Shown: positions 55,184 through 62,933 of the stretch, one piece after another
Position numbering within the stretch: the stretch's first letter is position 1
How the letters are laid out: the number at the start of each line of letters is the position of its first letter
NCBI RefSeq assembly: GCF_000427365.1
Contig: NZ_KE386488.1
Span: forward strand, 682,001-746,000
Direction of reading: 5' to 3'
Source: Rikenella microfusus DSM 15922
GTDB taxonomy: Bacteria; Bacteroidota; Bacteroidia; Bacteroidales; Rikenellaceae
Length of the DNA: 64,000 bases
The notes under the pieces: model-generated
What the model was told of the DNA's origin: nothing
Databases searched by the model: none
The model's input: the letters and a program-made list of their open reading frames with translations, nothing else
Made by a program: the position numbers and the translations under genes

Positions 55184-56548
55184 TTACATTCTGCCACCGC
55201 CCAGAGCCTGGTAAAGCGTAATGATCCCCTGTATCTCGGTCACGCGGTTGGCTACCTGGGTGAGTTGGGCGGTCAGCAGGGTCTGCTGGGCCGTCAGCAC
55301 TTCCAGATAAGTCGTGCTGCCGTGTTTCATCAGCAGTTGGGTGCTGCGGGCTGCCGACTCCAGCGAAGCCACCTGCTTTTCATAGAACGCCGCCTTGTCC
55401 CGCGCCGTCTGGTATTGTTCCAGCGCTTCGTTCACTTCGACGCCCGCATTCAGCAAAGTCTGCTCGAAAGCCAGACGCGCTTCTTCCTGCTGAGCTTTGG
55501 CGATCCGCAGCTGAGCGATGTTGGCGGCCCGGTTGAAGAGCGGCTGGGTGAGCGACGCGACGGCCGACGCGAGGAATTTACCCGGATTGACGATCATGCT
55601 CCCGGCACTGTTGGTCCACCCGGCGCTGCCGCTGAGGGTGATGGTCGGGTAGAACGCGGCACGGGCGGCATTGGTTCCGTAGAAACTCTGCGCCAGAGCC
55701 AGTTCCGCACTGCGGACGTCGGGTCGGTTGGAGAGCATCTGGAGCGGAATCCCGACCGAGAAGCTGTCGGGCAGCCGCTGTCCTTCGAGCGTCCCGCGCT
55801 CGATGTCGTGGGGGACGTCGGCCAGGAGCAGGCAAAGCGAGTTCTGTGCCGTGTTGATCTGCTCTTTCAGGTCGAGCACCGTCGTGCGGATATTGTAGTA
55901 GTTGGCTTCGGTCTGGGCCAGCGCGGCTTCGGTCACCATACCCGCCTCTTTCATGGCGCGGGTGGCATCGACGCTCGCTTTCCAAGCCGCCTCGGTCTCG
56001 ACGGCGATCGCGTGTTGCGCGTCGAGCATCAGCAGGGTATAATAAGTGTTGGCCACACCGGCCACGAGCTGCGTCTTGACCGCCTGAGCGTACTCTTTGG
56101 TCTGTTCGTAACCCGCCTTGGCCTGGCGTTTGGCGTTGGTGAGCTTACCGAAGATGTCTATCTCCCAGCTGGCCGCCACGGGTACGGAATAGGTCTGGGT
56201 CGCTTTGCCTCCGTCGAAACTGCTGACGGTTCCCTGCGGGGTGAAGTTCAGCGACGGCAGGTAGGAAAGCCGAGCCGAAAGCAGGGCCGCTTCGGCCTCC
56301 TGTACTTTCAGGTAGGCGGTCTGCATATCGGTGTTGCGTACCAGCGCGGAGTCGATCAGTTTCCGGAGACAGGGGTCGGTGAAGACCTCTTTCCAGGACA
56401 GGTTCCCGAAACTGGCCGTATCGGCGGAAGCGGACAGCTCGCTGCCGTACAGCCCCTCCGGAACCGTCGCGGCGGGTTGGTATTTCTTATAGATGCCGCA
56501 GCTGCTCAGGGTAAGCGCAGCTGCCGACATCAAGATGATTTTCTTCAT
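55184..56548 (-). CDS. TolC-like outer-membrane efflux lipoprotein
   Basis: A 454-residue outer-membrane factor (NodT/OprM type) forming the exit duct of the pump. The ATG at 56548 gives a lipoprotein signal MKKIILMSAAALTLSSC (Cys17); the ATG at 56563 adds five residues. Two repeats of the OEP domain, with the periplasmic helices and motifs such as SWEIDIFGKLTNAKRQA and LTQPLFNRAANIAQLRIAKAQQEEARLAFEQTLLNAGVEVNEAL, are complete. Separated from the RND gene by 33 bases. Confidence 0.94.
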   Translation of the reverse strand: MKKIILMSAAALTLSSCGIYKKYQPAATVPEGLYGSELSASADTASFGNLSWKEVFTDPCLRKLIDSALVRNTDMQTAYLKVQEAEAALLSARLSYLPSLNFTPQGTVSSFDGGKATQTYSVPVAASWEIDIFGKLTNAKRQAKAGYEQTKEYAQAVKTQLVAGVANTYYTLLMLDAQHAIAVETEAAWKASVDATRAMKEAGMVTEAALAQTEANYYNIRTTVLDLKEQINTAQNSLCLLLADVPHDIERGTLEGQRLPDSFSVGIPLQMLSNRPDVRSAELALAQSFYGTNAARAAFYPTITLSGSAGWTNSAGSMIVNPGKFLASAVASLTQPLFNRAANIAQLRIAKAQQEEARLAFEQTLLNAGVEVNEALEQYQTARDKAAFYEKQVASLESAARSTQLLMKHGSTTYLEVLTAQQTLLTAQLTQVANRVTEIQGIITLYQALGGGRM

Positions 56549-56581
56549 ACTTCGAATCTTCATGGTTTGGAAACTCCGGCC

Positions 56582-59500
56582 TTATTTGATACCGGCGTCG
56601 CGTAATTCTTTTTCGGTCTCTTCCATCTCTTCCTGGATCTGCCAGTCGTCCGTCGGCTCGGTCTGGAGCGGTTTGATCTTCTCCTGGAGCCACTGGAAGG
56701 CGATGAACAGGGACGGCACGATGAAGAGCAGGGCCAGCGTACCGATGACCATACCGCCGACCGCACCGGTACCCAGTGAGCGGTTACCGTTGGCGCCCAC
56801 GCCGGTGGCCGCCATCAGCGGGAACAGGCCGACGATCATGGTCAGGGCCGTCATCAGGATCGGACGCAGACGGGCTTTGGCCGCGCTGACGGCAGCCGCC
56901 GTCAGGCTCATGCCCGCATACCGCCGTTCGGTGGCGTACTCCGTCAGCAGGATGGCGGTCTTGGCCAGAAGACCGATCAGCATGATCAGCCCCACTTGCA
57001 GATAGATATTGTTTTCCAGTCCGAGCATCTTGGCGAACAGGAAGGTACCCATCAGACCGCACGGTACGGCGAGCAGCACCGCGAAAGGCACCACGAAACT
57101 TTCGTACAATGCGCAGAGGATCAGGTAAATCATCAACAGACAGATCCCGAAGATGATGACGGTCGTCCCGCTCTGCTGGCTCTCTTCGCGGGTGATCCCC
57201 CCGAACTCGAAGCCGAAGCCGATCGGCAGGGCGGCCTGTGCCGTCTCTTCGACCGCACGGATGGCGTCCCCCGAACTGTACCCTTCGGCAGGCATGGCGT
57301 TCACGGCGATGGAGTTATACATGTTGAAGCGGCTGAGCGTTTCGGCGCCGTAGGTACGGGTCAGGGTCACGAACTGGCTCAGCGGAGCCATCTCGCCGTT
57401 CGACAACCGCACGAACGTATTGTTGAGCGACTCTTCGTCCAGACGGTATTTCGGATCGGCCTGGATCATCACGCGGTACACTTTCGAGAAGCGGTTGATG
57501 TTCGAAACGTACTGCCCGCCATAATAGGCCGACAGGGTGCTCAGCACAGCGTCGGGCGAGGTTCCCGCGCGTTTGCACTTGGCGGCGTCGATATCCACCA
57601 TCCATTGCGGGTAACGCACGTCGAAGGTGGAATAGGCCATCGAGATTTCCGGCCGCTGGTTCAAAGCCGCCAGATACTGCTGTACCGTCGAGAAGAATGC
57701 GCTCACATCGCCGCCGGTACGGTCCTGCATCTGGATTTCGAGGGCGTTACCCATACCGTAACCGGGGATCATACCCGGCGCCATGGCGAATATCTGCGCA
57801 TCCTTGATATCGGCCGTCCGGGCGGTTATCTGCCCGATCACCGCCTGTACGTTGTCGCTCTTTTCGGGCCGTTCGTCCCACGGTTTGAGCTTCACGATGA
57901 ACATACCGAACGAGCTGCCCTGACCGGCGATAAGTCCGTAACCGGCCACTTTCTGCACGTGCAGCACCTGCGGAATCCCCTCGATGCGTTTTTCGATACG
58001 GTCCATGATTTCGTTGGTCGTCTGCAACGAGTTGCCGGCGGCCGTGCTGACATTCACGAACAGTACCCCCTGGTCTTCTTCGGGCACCAGACTGGTCTTG
58101 GTGGTCCGCATCAGGAACACCAGCAAAGCGATCGAGCAGGCCAGCAGCCCCCAGGTCAGCCAGCGGTGCTTGACGAAAGCCAGCACGATCTTTTTGTACC
58201 GTTCGCTCATCCGGTCGAAGACCGCGGTGAACACCTTGCGGAAACGGGCTGCGAAATTGTTCTTCTGCGTACCGTCCTCATTCAGGTAAGGTTTCAGCAG
58301 GATAGCGCAGAGCGCGGGGCTGAGCGTCAGCGCATTGAGAGCCGAAATACCCACGGCCACGGCCATCGTCAGACCGAACTGCGTATAGAACGTTCCGGAA
58401 GTACCGCTCATGAACGATACCGGGATGAACACGGCCATGAACACCAGCGAAGAGGTGATCACGGCGTTGCTGATCCCCTTCATGGCGTCGATGGTTGCCA
58501 TATAGGACGACCGGTAGCCGACGTCGAAGCGGGCCTGTACCGCCTCGACCACGATGATGGAGTCGTCCACCACCGTACCGATCACCAGCACCAGGGCGAA
58601 CAGCGTAATCAGGTTGATACTGAACCCGGCCAATGCCATGAAGGCGAAAGTACCGATCAGCGACACGGTGATACCCACCAGCGGGATCAACGTGGAACGC
58701 ACGTCCTGCAGGAAGATGTACACCACGAGGATCACGAGAATGATGGCTTCGATCAGGGTCTGGACCACATTGTGGATCGAAGCGAAAAGGAAGTCGTTGG
58801 CGCTCATCACCTGAGTCAGCGCGACCCCTTTGGGCAGACTCTTGGCGGCTTCGGCCAGGAATTTGTCGATGTTCTGGTTGATTTCCGTAGCGTTCGATCC
58901 GGCCGTCTGGAAGATCATGGCGGTCACGCCCGGATGGGCGTCCATGGTCCCGTGATAGGCGTAGCTTTCCTGCCCCAGCTCAATGTCGGCCACATCCTTG
59001 AGTTTCAGCACTTCGCCGTCCTCCGTGGAACGGATCACGATCTCGCCGAACTCTTCGGGAGTAATCAGCCGTCCGCGATACTTCATCGTATATTGATAGG
59101 TCTCGTCGGAATTTTCGCCGAACGAACCGGTAGCGGACTCGATATTCTGCTCGGCCAGCACCGCCGTCACGTCGGACGGCACCAGGCCATACTGCGCCAT
59201 AATGTCCGGCTTCATCCAGATACGCATGCTGTAGTCGCCGCCCATGACCATCATATCGCCCACGCCGGTGATACGCAGGATCTCCGGTTTCAGGTTGATG
59301 CTCATGTAGTTGGCCAGGAACGTCTCGTCATAGGAGTCGTCCGGGCTGTAGAGCGAGAACATTTGCAGCATACTGGTCTGCCGCTTGGAGGTCGTCACCC
59401 CGACCTGCGTCACTTCGGCCGGCAGCTGGCCGGTGGCTTTCGAGACGCGGTTCTGCACATTGACCGCCGCCATGTCCGGGTCGGTCCCCTGTTTGAAATA

Positions 59501-59779
59501 GACGGAGATATCGACCGAACCGGCATTGGTGGCCGTAGAGGTCATGTAAGTCATGTTCTCCACCCCGTTGATCGCCTCTTCCAGCGGCGCGATCACGCTC
59601 TTCTGCAAGGTTTCGGCGCTGGCCCCGAAGTAGGTGGTGCTCACCCGTACCGTCGGCGGAGCGATGTCCGGATACTGTTCGACAGGCAGGGTGAACAGCC
59701 CGATGATCCCCACGATGACGATCAGGATGGAGATGACCGCCGAAAATACGGGGCGTTCTATAAAATGTCTCAGATTCAT
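56582..59779 (-). CDS. RND-family efflux transporter (AcrB/HAE1 type)
   Basis: A 1065-residue inner-membrane proton-drug antiporter. Twelve-helix architecture with two large periplasmic loops; N-terminal start MNLRHFIERPVFSAVISILIVIVG. The proton relay pair Asp405-Asp406 in GTVVDDSIIVVEAV and the lysine in LIGLLAKTAILLTEYA are intact. Substrates probably include hydrophobic drugs, bile salts or dyes, as for relatives in gut Bacteroidetes. It starts 3 bases after the adaptor stop. The very long ORF on the opposite strand is a shadow. Confidence 0.97.
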   Translation of the reverse strand: MNLRHFIERPVFSAVISILIVIVGIIGLFTLPVEQYPDIAPPTVRVSTTYFGASAETLQKSVIAPLEEAINGVENMTYMTSTATNAGSVDISVYFKQGTDPDMAAVNVQNRVSKATGQLPAEVTQVGVTTSKRQTSMLQMFSLYSPDDSYDETFLANYMSINLKPEILRITGVGDMMVMGGDYSMRIWMKPDIMAQYGLVPSDVTAVLAEQNIESATGSFGENSDETYQYTMKYRGRLITPEEFGEIVIRSTEDGEVLKLKDVADIELGQESYAYHGTMDAHPGVTAMIFQTAGSNATEINQNIDKFLAEAAKSLPKGVALTQVMSANDFLFASIHNVVQTLIEAIILVILVVYIFLQDVRSTLIPLVGITVSLIGTFAFMALAGFSINLITLFALVLVIGTVVDDSIIVVEAVQARFDVGYRSSYMATIDAMKGISNAVITSSLVFMAVFIPVSFMSGTSGTFYTQFGLTMAVAVGISALNALTLSPALCAILLKPYLNEDGTQKNNFAARFRKVFTAVFDRMSERYKKIVLAFVKHRWLTWGLLACSIALLVFLMRTTKTSLVPEEDQGVLFVNVSTAAGNSLQTTNEIMDRIEKRIEGIPQVLHVQKVAGYGLIAGQGSSFGMFIVKLKPWDERPEKSDNVQAVIGQITARTADIKDAQIFAMAPGMIPGYGMGNALEIQMQDRTGGDVSAFFSTVQQYLAALNQRPEISMAYSTFDVRYPQWMVDIDAAKCKRAGTSPDAVLSTLSAYYGGQYVSNINRFSKVYRVMIQADPKYRLDEESLNNTFVRLSNGEMAPLSQFVTLTRTYGAETLSRFNMYNSIAVNAMPAEGYSSGDAIRAVEETAQAALPIGFGFEFGGITREESQQSGTTVIIFGICLLMIYLILCALYESFVVPFAVLLAVPCGLMGTFLFAKMLGLENNIYLQVGLIMLIGLLAKTAILLTEYATERRYAGMSLTAAAVSAAKARLRPILMTALTMIVGLFPLMAATGVGANGNRSLGTGAVGGMVIGTLALLFIVPSLFIAFQWLQEKIKPLQTEPTDDWQIQEEMEETEKELRDAGIK

Positions 59780-59782
59780 GAA

Positions 59783-60979
59783 TTAGTCCTCCTTGGTTTG
59801 GTTATCCGCAGCGGTCGCAGCGGTATCTGCCGGAGCTGCGGCTGCTTCGGCCGGGGCGGCGGCCGGCGCCGTTTTCGGCGTGATCGGCGTACCTTCGCGG
59901 AGCAGCCCCACGCCTTCGGCGACGATCACCTCGCCCGAAGCCAGCCCTTCGTCCACGATGAATTCCTTACCCCCGTTCACACGGGTCACCGCGACGGGCG
60001 CCGATTGGGCCTTGCCGTCCACCACTTTGTAAACGAAGCGTTTGTCCTGGATTTCGAACGTAGCGGACTGCGGAATCACCAGCGCGCCGGTCCGTTCCAC
60101 CGGAATCACCACGTTGCCCGTACCGCCGCTGTGCAGCAGCCCCCCGCCGTTCGGGAACACGGCCCGCAGGCTGACGGTACCGGTCGAAGGGTCGATCACG
60201 CCGCTGATCGTCTCGATCTTCCCTTTCTGCGCATACTGCGACTTGTCGCTCAGGGTCAGCTCGATTTCAGGCATCTGTTTCAGCGCTTCGTCTTTCGATC
60301 CGTACTGACGGATCAGCTCCAGCAGCTGAGTCTCGTTCATGGAGAAATAAATGTACATGTCCGAATTGTCGGAAACGGTCGTCAGCGGCTGCGGCAGCGA
60401 AGAGCTGACCAGCGCCCCCACCCGGTAGGGCAGCGTGCCGACCACCCCGTCGGACGGGCTTTTCACCACCGTGTACGACAGGTTGTTGCGGGCATTGACC
60501 TCCTGGGCCTGCATCTGGGCGAGCTGCGCTTTGGCCGCCAGCAGGGAGTTCTCGGCCGTATTCAGGTCGAATTCGGAAACGACGTTCTGTTTGTAAAGTT
60601 CCTGTTTGCTGTCATAGGTCAGCTGCGCCGTGGCCAGCGAAGCTTTGGCGGCGGCCACGTTGGCTTCGGCGGTCCGCAGCGCGGCCTGGTAGGGAACCTG
60701 GTCGATGATGAACAGGGGCTGGTCTTTCTTCACCCGCTGGCCTTCGACCACGCACACTTTGGTCAGCGTACCGCTGACCTGGGGATATATTTCGATATCC
60801 TGCCGCCCGCGGATCGTCGCCGAGTAGGCGCTCGAAAGGGTCCGGTCGGTCGGAGCGACCGTCATCACCTCGTATTCCGTTGCCACTTGGACCTGCGGGG
60901 CTTCCTTACAGCCTCCGGCCGCCAGAGCGCAGGCGGCCAACAGTCCGGCCTGCTTCATCTTGCTTAACATTTTGCTCAT
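59783..60979 (-). CDS. RND efflux periplasmic adaptor lipoprotein
   Basis: A 398-residue membrane-fusion protein (AcrA type) linking the RND pump to the outer-membrane channel. The ATG at 60979 gives a lipobox LAAGGC with Cys24; the frame is open far upstream but antisense to the AraC gene. Lipoyl halves GRQDIEIYPQVSGTLTKV and NNLSYTVVKSPSDGVVG flank a coiled hairpin (AEANVAAAKASLATAQLTYDSKQELY...). The C-terminus is an Ala/Pro/Thr-rich tail (PAAAPAEAAAAPADTAA), probably unstructured. First gene of the four-gene operon. Confidence 0.94.
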   Translation of the reverse strand: MSKMLSKMKQAGLLAACALAAGGCKEAPQVQVATEYEVMTVAPTDRTLSSAYSATIRGRQDIEIYPQVSGTLTKVCVVEGQRVKKDQPLFIIDQVPYQAALRTAEANVAAAKASLATAQLTYDSKQELYKQNVVSEFDLNTAENSLLAAKAQLAQMQAQEVNARNNLSYTVVKSPSDGVVGTLPYRVGALVSSSLPQPLTTVSDNSDMYIYFSMNETQLLELIRQYGSKDEALKQMPEIELTLSDKSQYAQKGKIETISGVIDPSTGTVSLRAVFPNGGGLLHSGGTGNVVIPVERTGALVIPQSATFEIQDKRFVYKVVDGKAQSAPVAVTRVNGGKEFIVDEGLASGEVIVAEGVGLLREGTPITPKTAPAAAPAEAAAAPADTAATAADNQTKED

Positions 60980-61008
60980 TTTTACGTTACCGTTTGGAAT
61001 TTTGGTTA

Positions 61009-61016
61009 CAAATATA
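61009..61016 (-). promoter_or_regulatory. -7 box of the efflux operon
   Basis: TATATTTG on the minus strand, 30 bases before the adaptor ATG. The -33 region reads TTTTC rather than TTTG, so activation by the divergent AraC protein is possible. It faces away from the araC-type promoter about 70 bases distant. Confidence 0.6.
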
Positions 61017-61083
61017 AAACGTTTCCGCTCGTGAAAACTATTCATGCCACGCTCAGTTTTGTTCATTTTCGGAACAAGTTGCC

Positions 61084-61113
61084 TTGCGTAGTCGGTGAAA
61101 ATCACTATTTTTG
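61084..61113 (+). promoter_or_regulatory. Promoter of the AraC-family gene
   Basis: TTG (61084-61086), a 19-base spacer and TATTTTTG (61106-61113), full consensus. The predicted start (about 61120) rules out the upstream ATG at 61031. Confidence 0.75.
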
Positions 61114-61135
61114 CCCCTCTTCGATGCAACGAGCG

Positions 61136-61987
61136 ATGAAACAGAACAATTCGGAACGGGTCCTGCTGCAAAAAACTTTCATTGCGGGGACTTACAACCT
61201 GACACATACGACGAACCGGCTGTGGAAACTGGAGGGAGGGGCCATTTTCATCTGCCGGCAGGGAACGGCCAGCGTGAACATCGACCTGAAAGATTACGAG
61301 ATCGGTCCGGAAACCGAGGTCGTGCTCCTGCCCAAAACGATCTTCCGGATCAACCGGATCAGCGACGATTTCACCATCTCGCTTTTCGGGTTTCCGCTGA
61401 ACATGTTCCACGAAGCGTCGTTCCGGATGGAGCCGGGTTTCTTCGGATTCCTGAAAGAACACCCCTGCTACGTCCCGCCGAAAGAAAACACCGGCGCCGC
61501 GAACGGGATGATGCAGACCACGGAAGCGGTCTATTCGGACAAACAGAACCGGTACCGGGACCTGATCGCCAAAAACCAGCTCCGTTGTTTCCTGCTGGAC
61601 ATTTACGACAAATCCTACCGTTTTTTCGGCCGCCAGCAAATCGAAGGAAGCAACCGGCAGGACGAACTCTTCAAGAAGTTCATGACGCTGGTGCACGAAT
61701 ATTCCTCGTCTGAACGGGAGGTCTCGTTCTATGCCGACAAGCTCTGCATTTCGACCAAATATCTGACCAGTATCTGCCGCCATGTGAGCGGAGCCTCGGC
61801 CAAGATGATCATCGACAATTTCGCCCTGCTGGAGATCAAGGTACTGCTGCAATCGACCGAACTGAGCATACAGGAAATTTCCGACCGCCTCAATTTTCCG
61901 GATCAGTCATACATGGGACGTTATTTCAAGCGCCATGAGGGCATATCGCCCAAAGAATACCGTGCAGGCGGCCATTTCGAATCCTGA
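61136..61987 (+). CDS. AraC-family transcriptional regulator
   Basis: A 283-residue regulator from the ATG at 61136 (MKQNNSERVLLQKTF); an ATG at 61124 would add four residues. N-terminal cupin-like sensor (about 20-150), C-terminal double HTH (about 185-280) with SFYADKLCISTKYLTSICRHVSGASAKMIID and the signature LSIQEISDRLNFPDQSYMGRYFKRHEGISPKEYR. It is divergent from the efflux operon with about 155 bases between the two start codons, the classic layout for a local activator. Confidence 0.9.
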   Translation: MKQNNSERVLLQKTFIAGTYNLTHTTNRLWKLEGGAIFICRQGTASVNIDLKDYEIGPETEVVLLPKTIFRINRISDDFTISLFGFPLNMFHEASFRMEPGFFGFLKEHPCYVPPKENTGAANGMMQTTEAVYSDKQNRYRDLIAKNQLRCFLLDIYDKSYRFFGRQQIEGSNRQDELFKKFMTLVHEYSSSEREVSFYADKLCISTKYLTSICRHVSGASAKMIIDNFALLEIKVLLQSTELSIQEISDRLNFPDQSYMGRYFKRHEGISPKEYRAGGHFES

Positions 61988-62040
61988 GGCCCGCCGTTTC
62001 CCGTTCGCGGCGGCCCCGGACTGTCCCGGCAAATACAAGA

Positions 62041-62077
62041 AAAAGCGTCCGCAGACCGGTTGTCCGCGGACGCTTTT
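62041..62077. terminator. Bidirectional terminator between AraC gene and tRNA
   Basis: Perfect 12-bp stem AAAAGCGTCCGC (62041-62052) and complement ending CTTTT (62066-62077); the T-runs on both strands let it end both the AraC transcript and the tRNA. Confidence 0.85.
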
Positions 62078-62089
62078 CCGTAACGGGTG

Positions 62090-62164
62090 TGGGCCCAGCT
62101 GGGCTTGAACCAGCGACCCCCTGATTATGAGTCAGGTGCTACTAACCAACTGAGCTATAGGCCC
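62090..62164 (-). tRNA. tRNA with CAT anticodon (Met elongator or Ile2)
   Basis: 75 bases folding as a cloverleaf: acceptor GGGCCTA/TGGGCCC, anticodon arm CCTGA-CTCATAA-TCAGG with anticodon CAT, T arm around GGTTCAAGC. No encoded CCA. The T arm GTCGCTGGTTCAAG resembles E. coli tRNA-Ile2, but Met cannot be excluded without knowing the lysidine determinants. The D arm is unusual: GTAGC in place of GAGC leaves the last D-stem pair mismatched and lengthens the loop by one. Confidence 0.93.
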
Positions 62165-62205
62165 TTCTCTGTCGCCCGCGAATACGGGGTCTGAGAATAC
62201 GTGTG

Positions 62206-62237
62206 CAAAAATATACTTTTACGCCAGAATATCCAAA
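62206..62237 (-). promoter_or_regulatory. Promoter of the tRNA gene
   Basis: On the minus strand TTTG (62237-62234), 20-base spacer and TATTTTTG (62213-62206), about 42 bases before the mature 5' end of the tRNA. Confidence 0.75.
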
Positions 62238-62252
62238 TCGCCCGCCCCGACC

Positions 62253-62903
62253 ATGCCACAGAAAACCGCTATGACCGACGGAATCCGGAATCTTATTTTC
62301 GATTTCGGCGGCGTATTGCTCGACATCGACATCCGCCGCACGGTCGCCGCTTTCGCGGCCCTGGGCCTCCCCGGCCTCGATCCTTTCGATACCCATCCCC
62401 GCAACGCCGGGGTATTCCTGCGGCTCGAACTCGGACAGATCACGGAACGGCAGTTCGTCGAACAGCTGCAAGCGCTCGTTCCCGACGGAAATCCCGTCCC
62501 GGCTCCCGCGCAGCTGCTCGATGCCTGGAACGCCATGCTGCTGCCTTACGACTGGCGGCGGTTCGAACTGCTCGACCGCCTGCGTGCCGAAGGACGACGC
62601 ATATTCCTGCTCAGCAACACCAACCTGCCCCACCGGAGATGTTTCATCGACCGGTTCGACCGCGGCAATCCCGCAGGGAGACCCTTCGAAAGTTATTTCG
62701 ACCGCTGTTTCTGGTCCGACGAGATGCACCTGCGCAAACCCGCCCCGGAGATCTACCTCGCCGTACTCCGGGAAGAGGGTCTCCGCGCCCCGGAAACCCT
62801 TTTCATCGACGACAACAGCCCCAACACGGACGCCGCCCGCGAACTGGGCATCCGGACTTTCCATCTCGCCCCTCCGACCGCCGTGTCCGACCTGTTCGGA
62901 TAA
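62253..62903 (+). CDS. HAD-IA family phosphatase (YihX-like)
   Basis: A 216-residue haloacid-dehalogenase-fold phosphatase. Motif I is IFDFGGVLLDID (nucleophile Asp17), the YihX-type variant; motif II is FLLSNTN, motif III includes LRKPAPEIY and motif IV is LFIDDNSPNTDAA. Substrates of this subgroup are sugar phosphates or nucleotides. An ATG at 62271 (MTDGIRN) is an equally good start. Ends 31 bases before the convergent uvrC stop. Confidence 0.9.
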   Translation: MPQKTAMTDGIRNLIFDFGGVLLDIDIRRTVAAFAALGLPGLDPFDTHPRNAGVFLRLELGQITERQFVEQLQALVPDGNPVPAPAQLLDAWNAMLLPYDWRRFELLDRLRAEGRRIFLLSNTNLPHRRCFIDRFDRGNPAGRPFESYFDRCFWSDEMHLRKPAPEIYLAVLREEGLRAPETLFIDDNSPNTDAARELGIRTFHLAPPTAVSDLFG

Positions 62904-62933
62904 CCCGCGGCAATGAATGGATGGCCGACGCGG

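Noticed and set aside
56996-60967. 1323-codon ORF antisense to the RND pump and adaptor
   Set aside because: High GC leaves few stops opposite genes. The translation is His/Asp/Arg-rich with no domain, and the other strand has two complete, motif-bearing genes.
61031-61135. Longer AraC start at 61031
   Set aside because: A full consensus promoter lies inside the extension (61084-61113), so the codons before it would not be transcribed.
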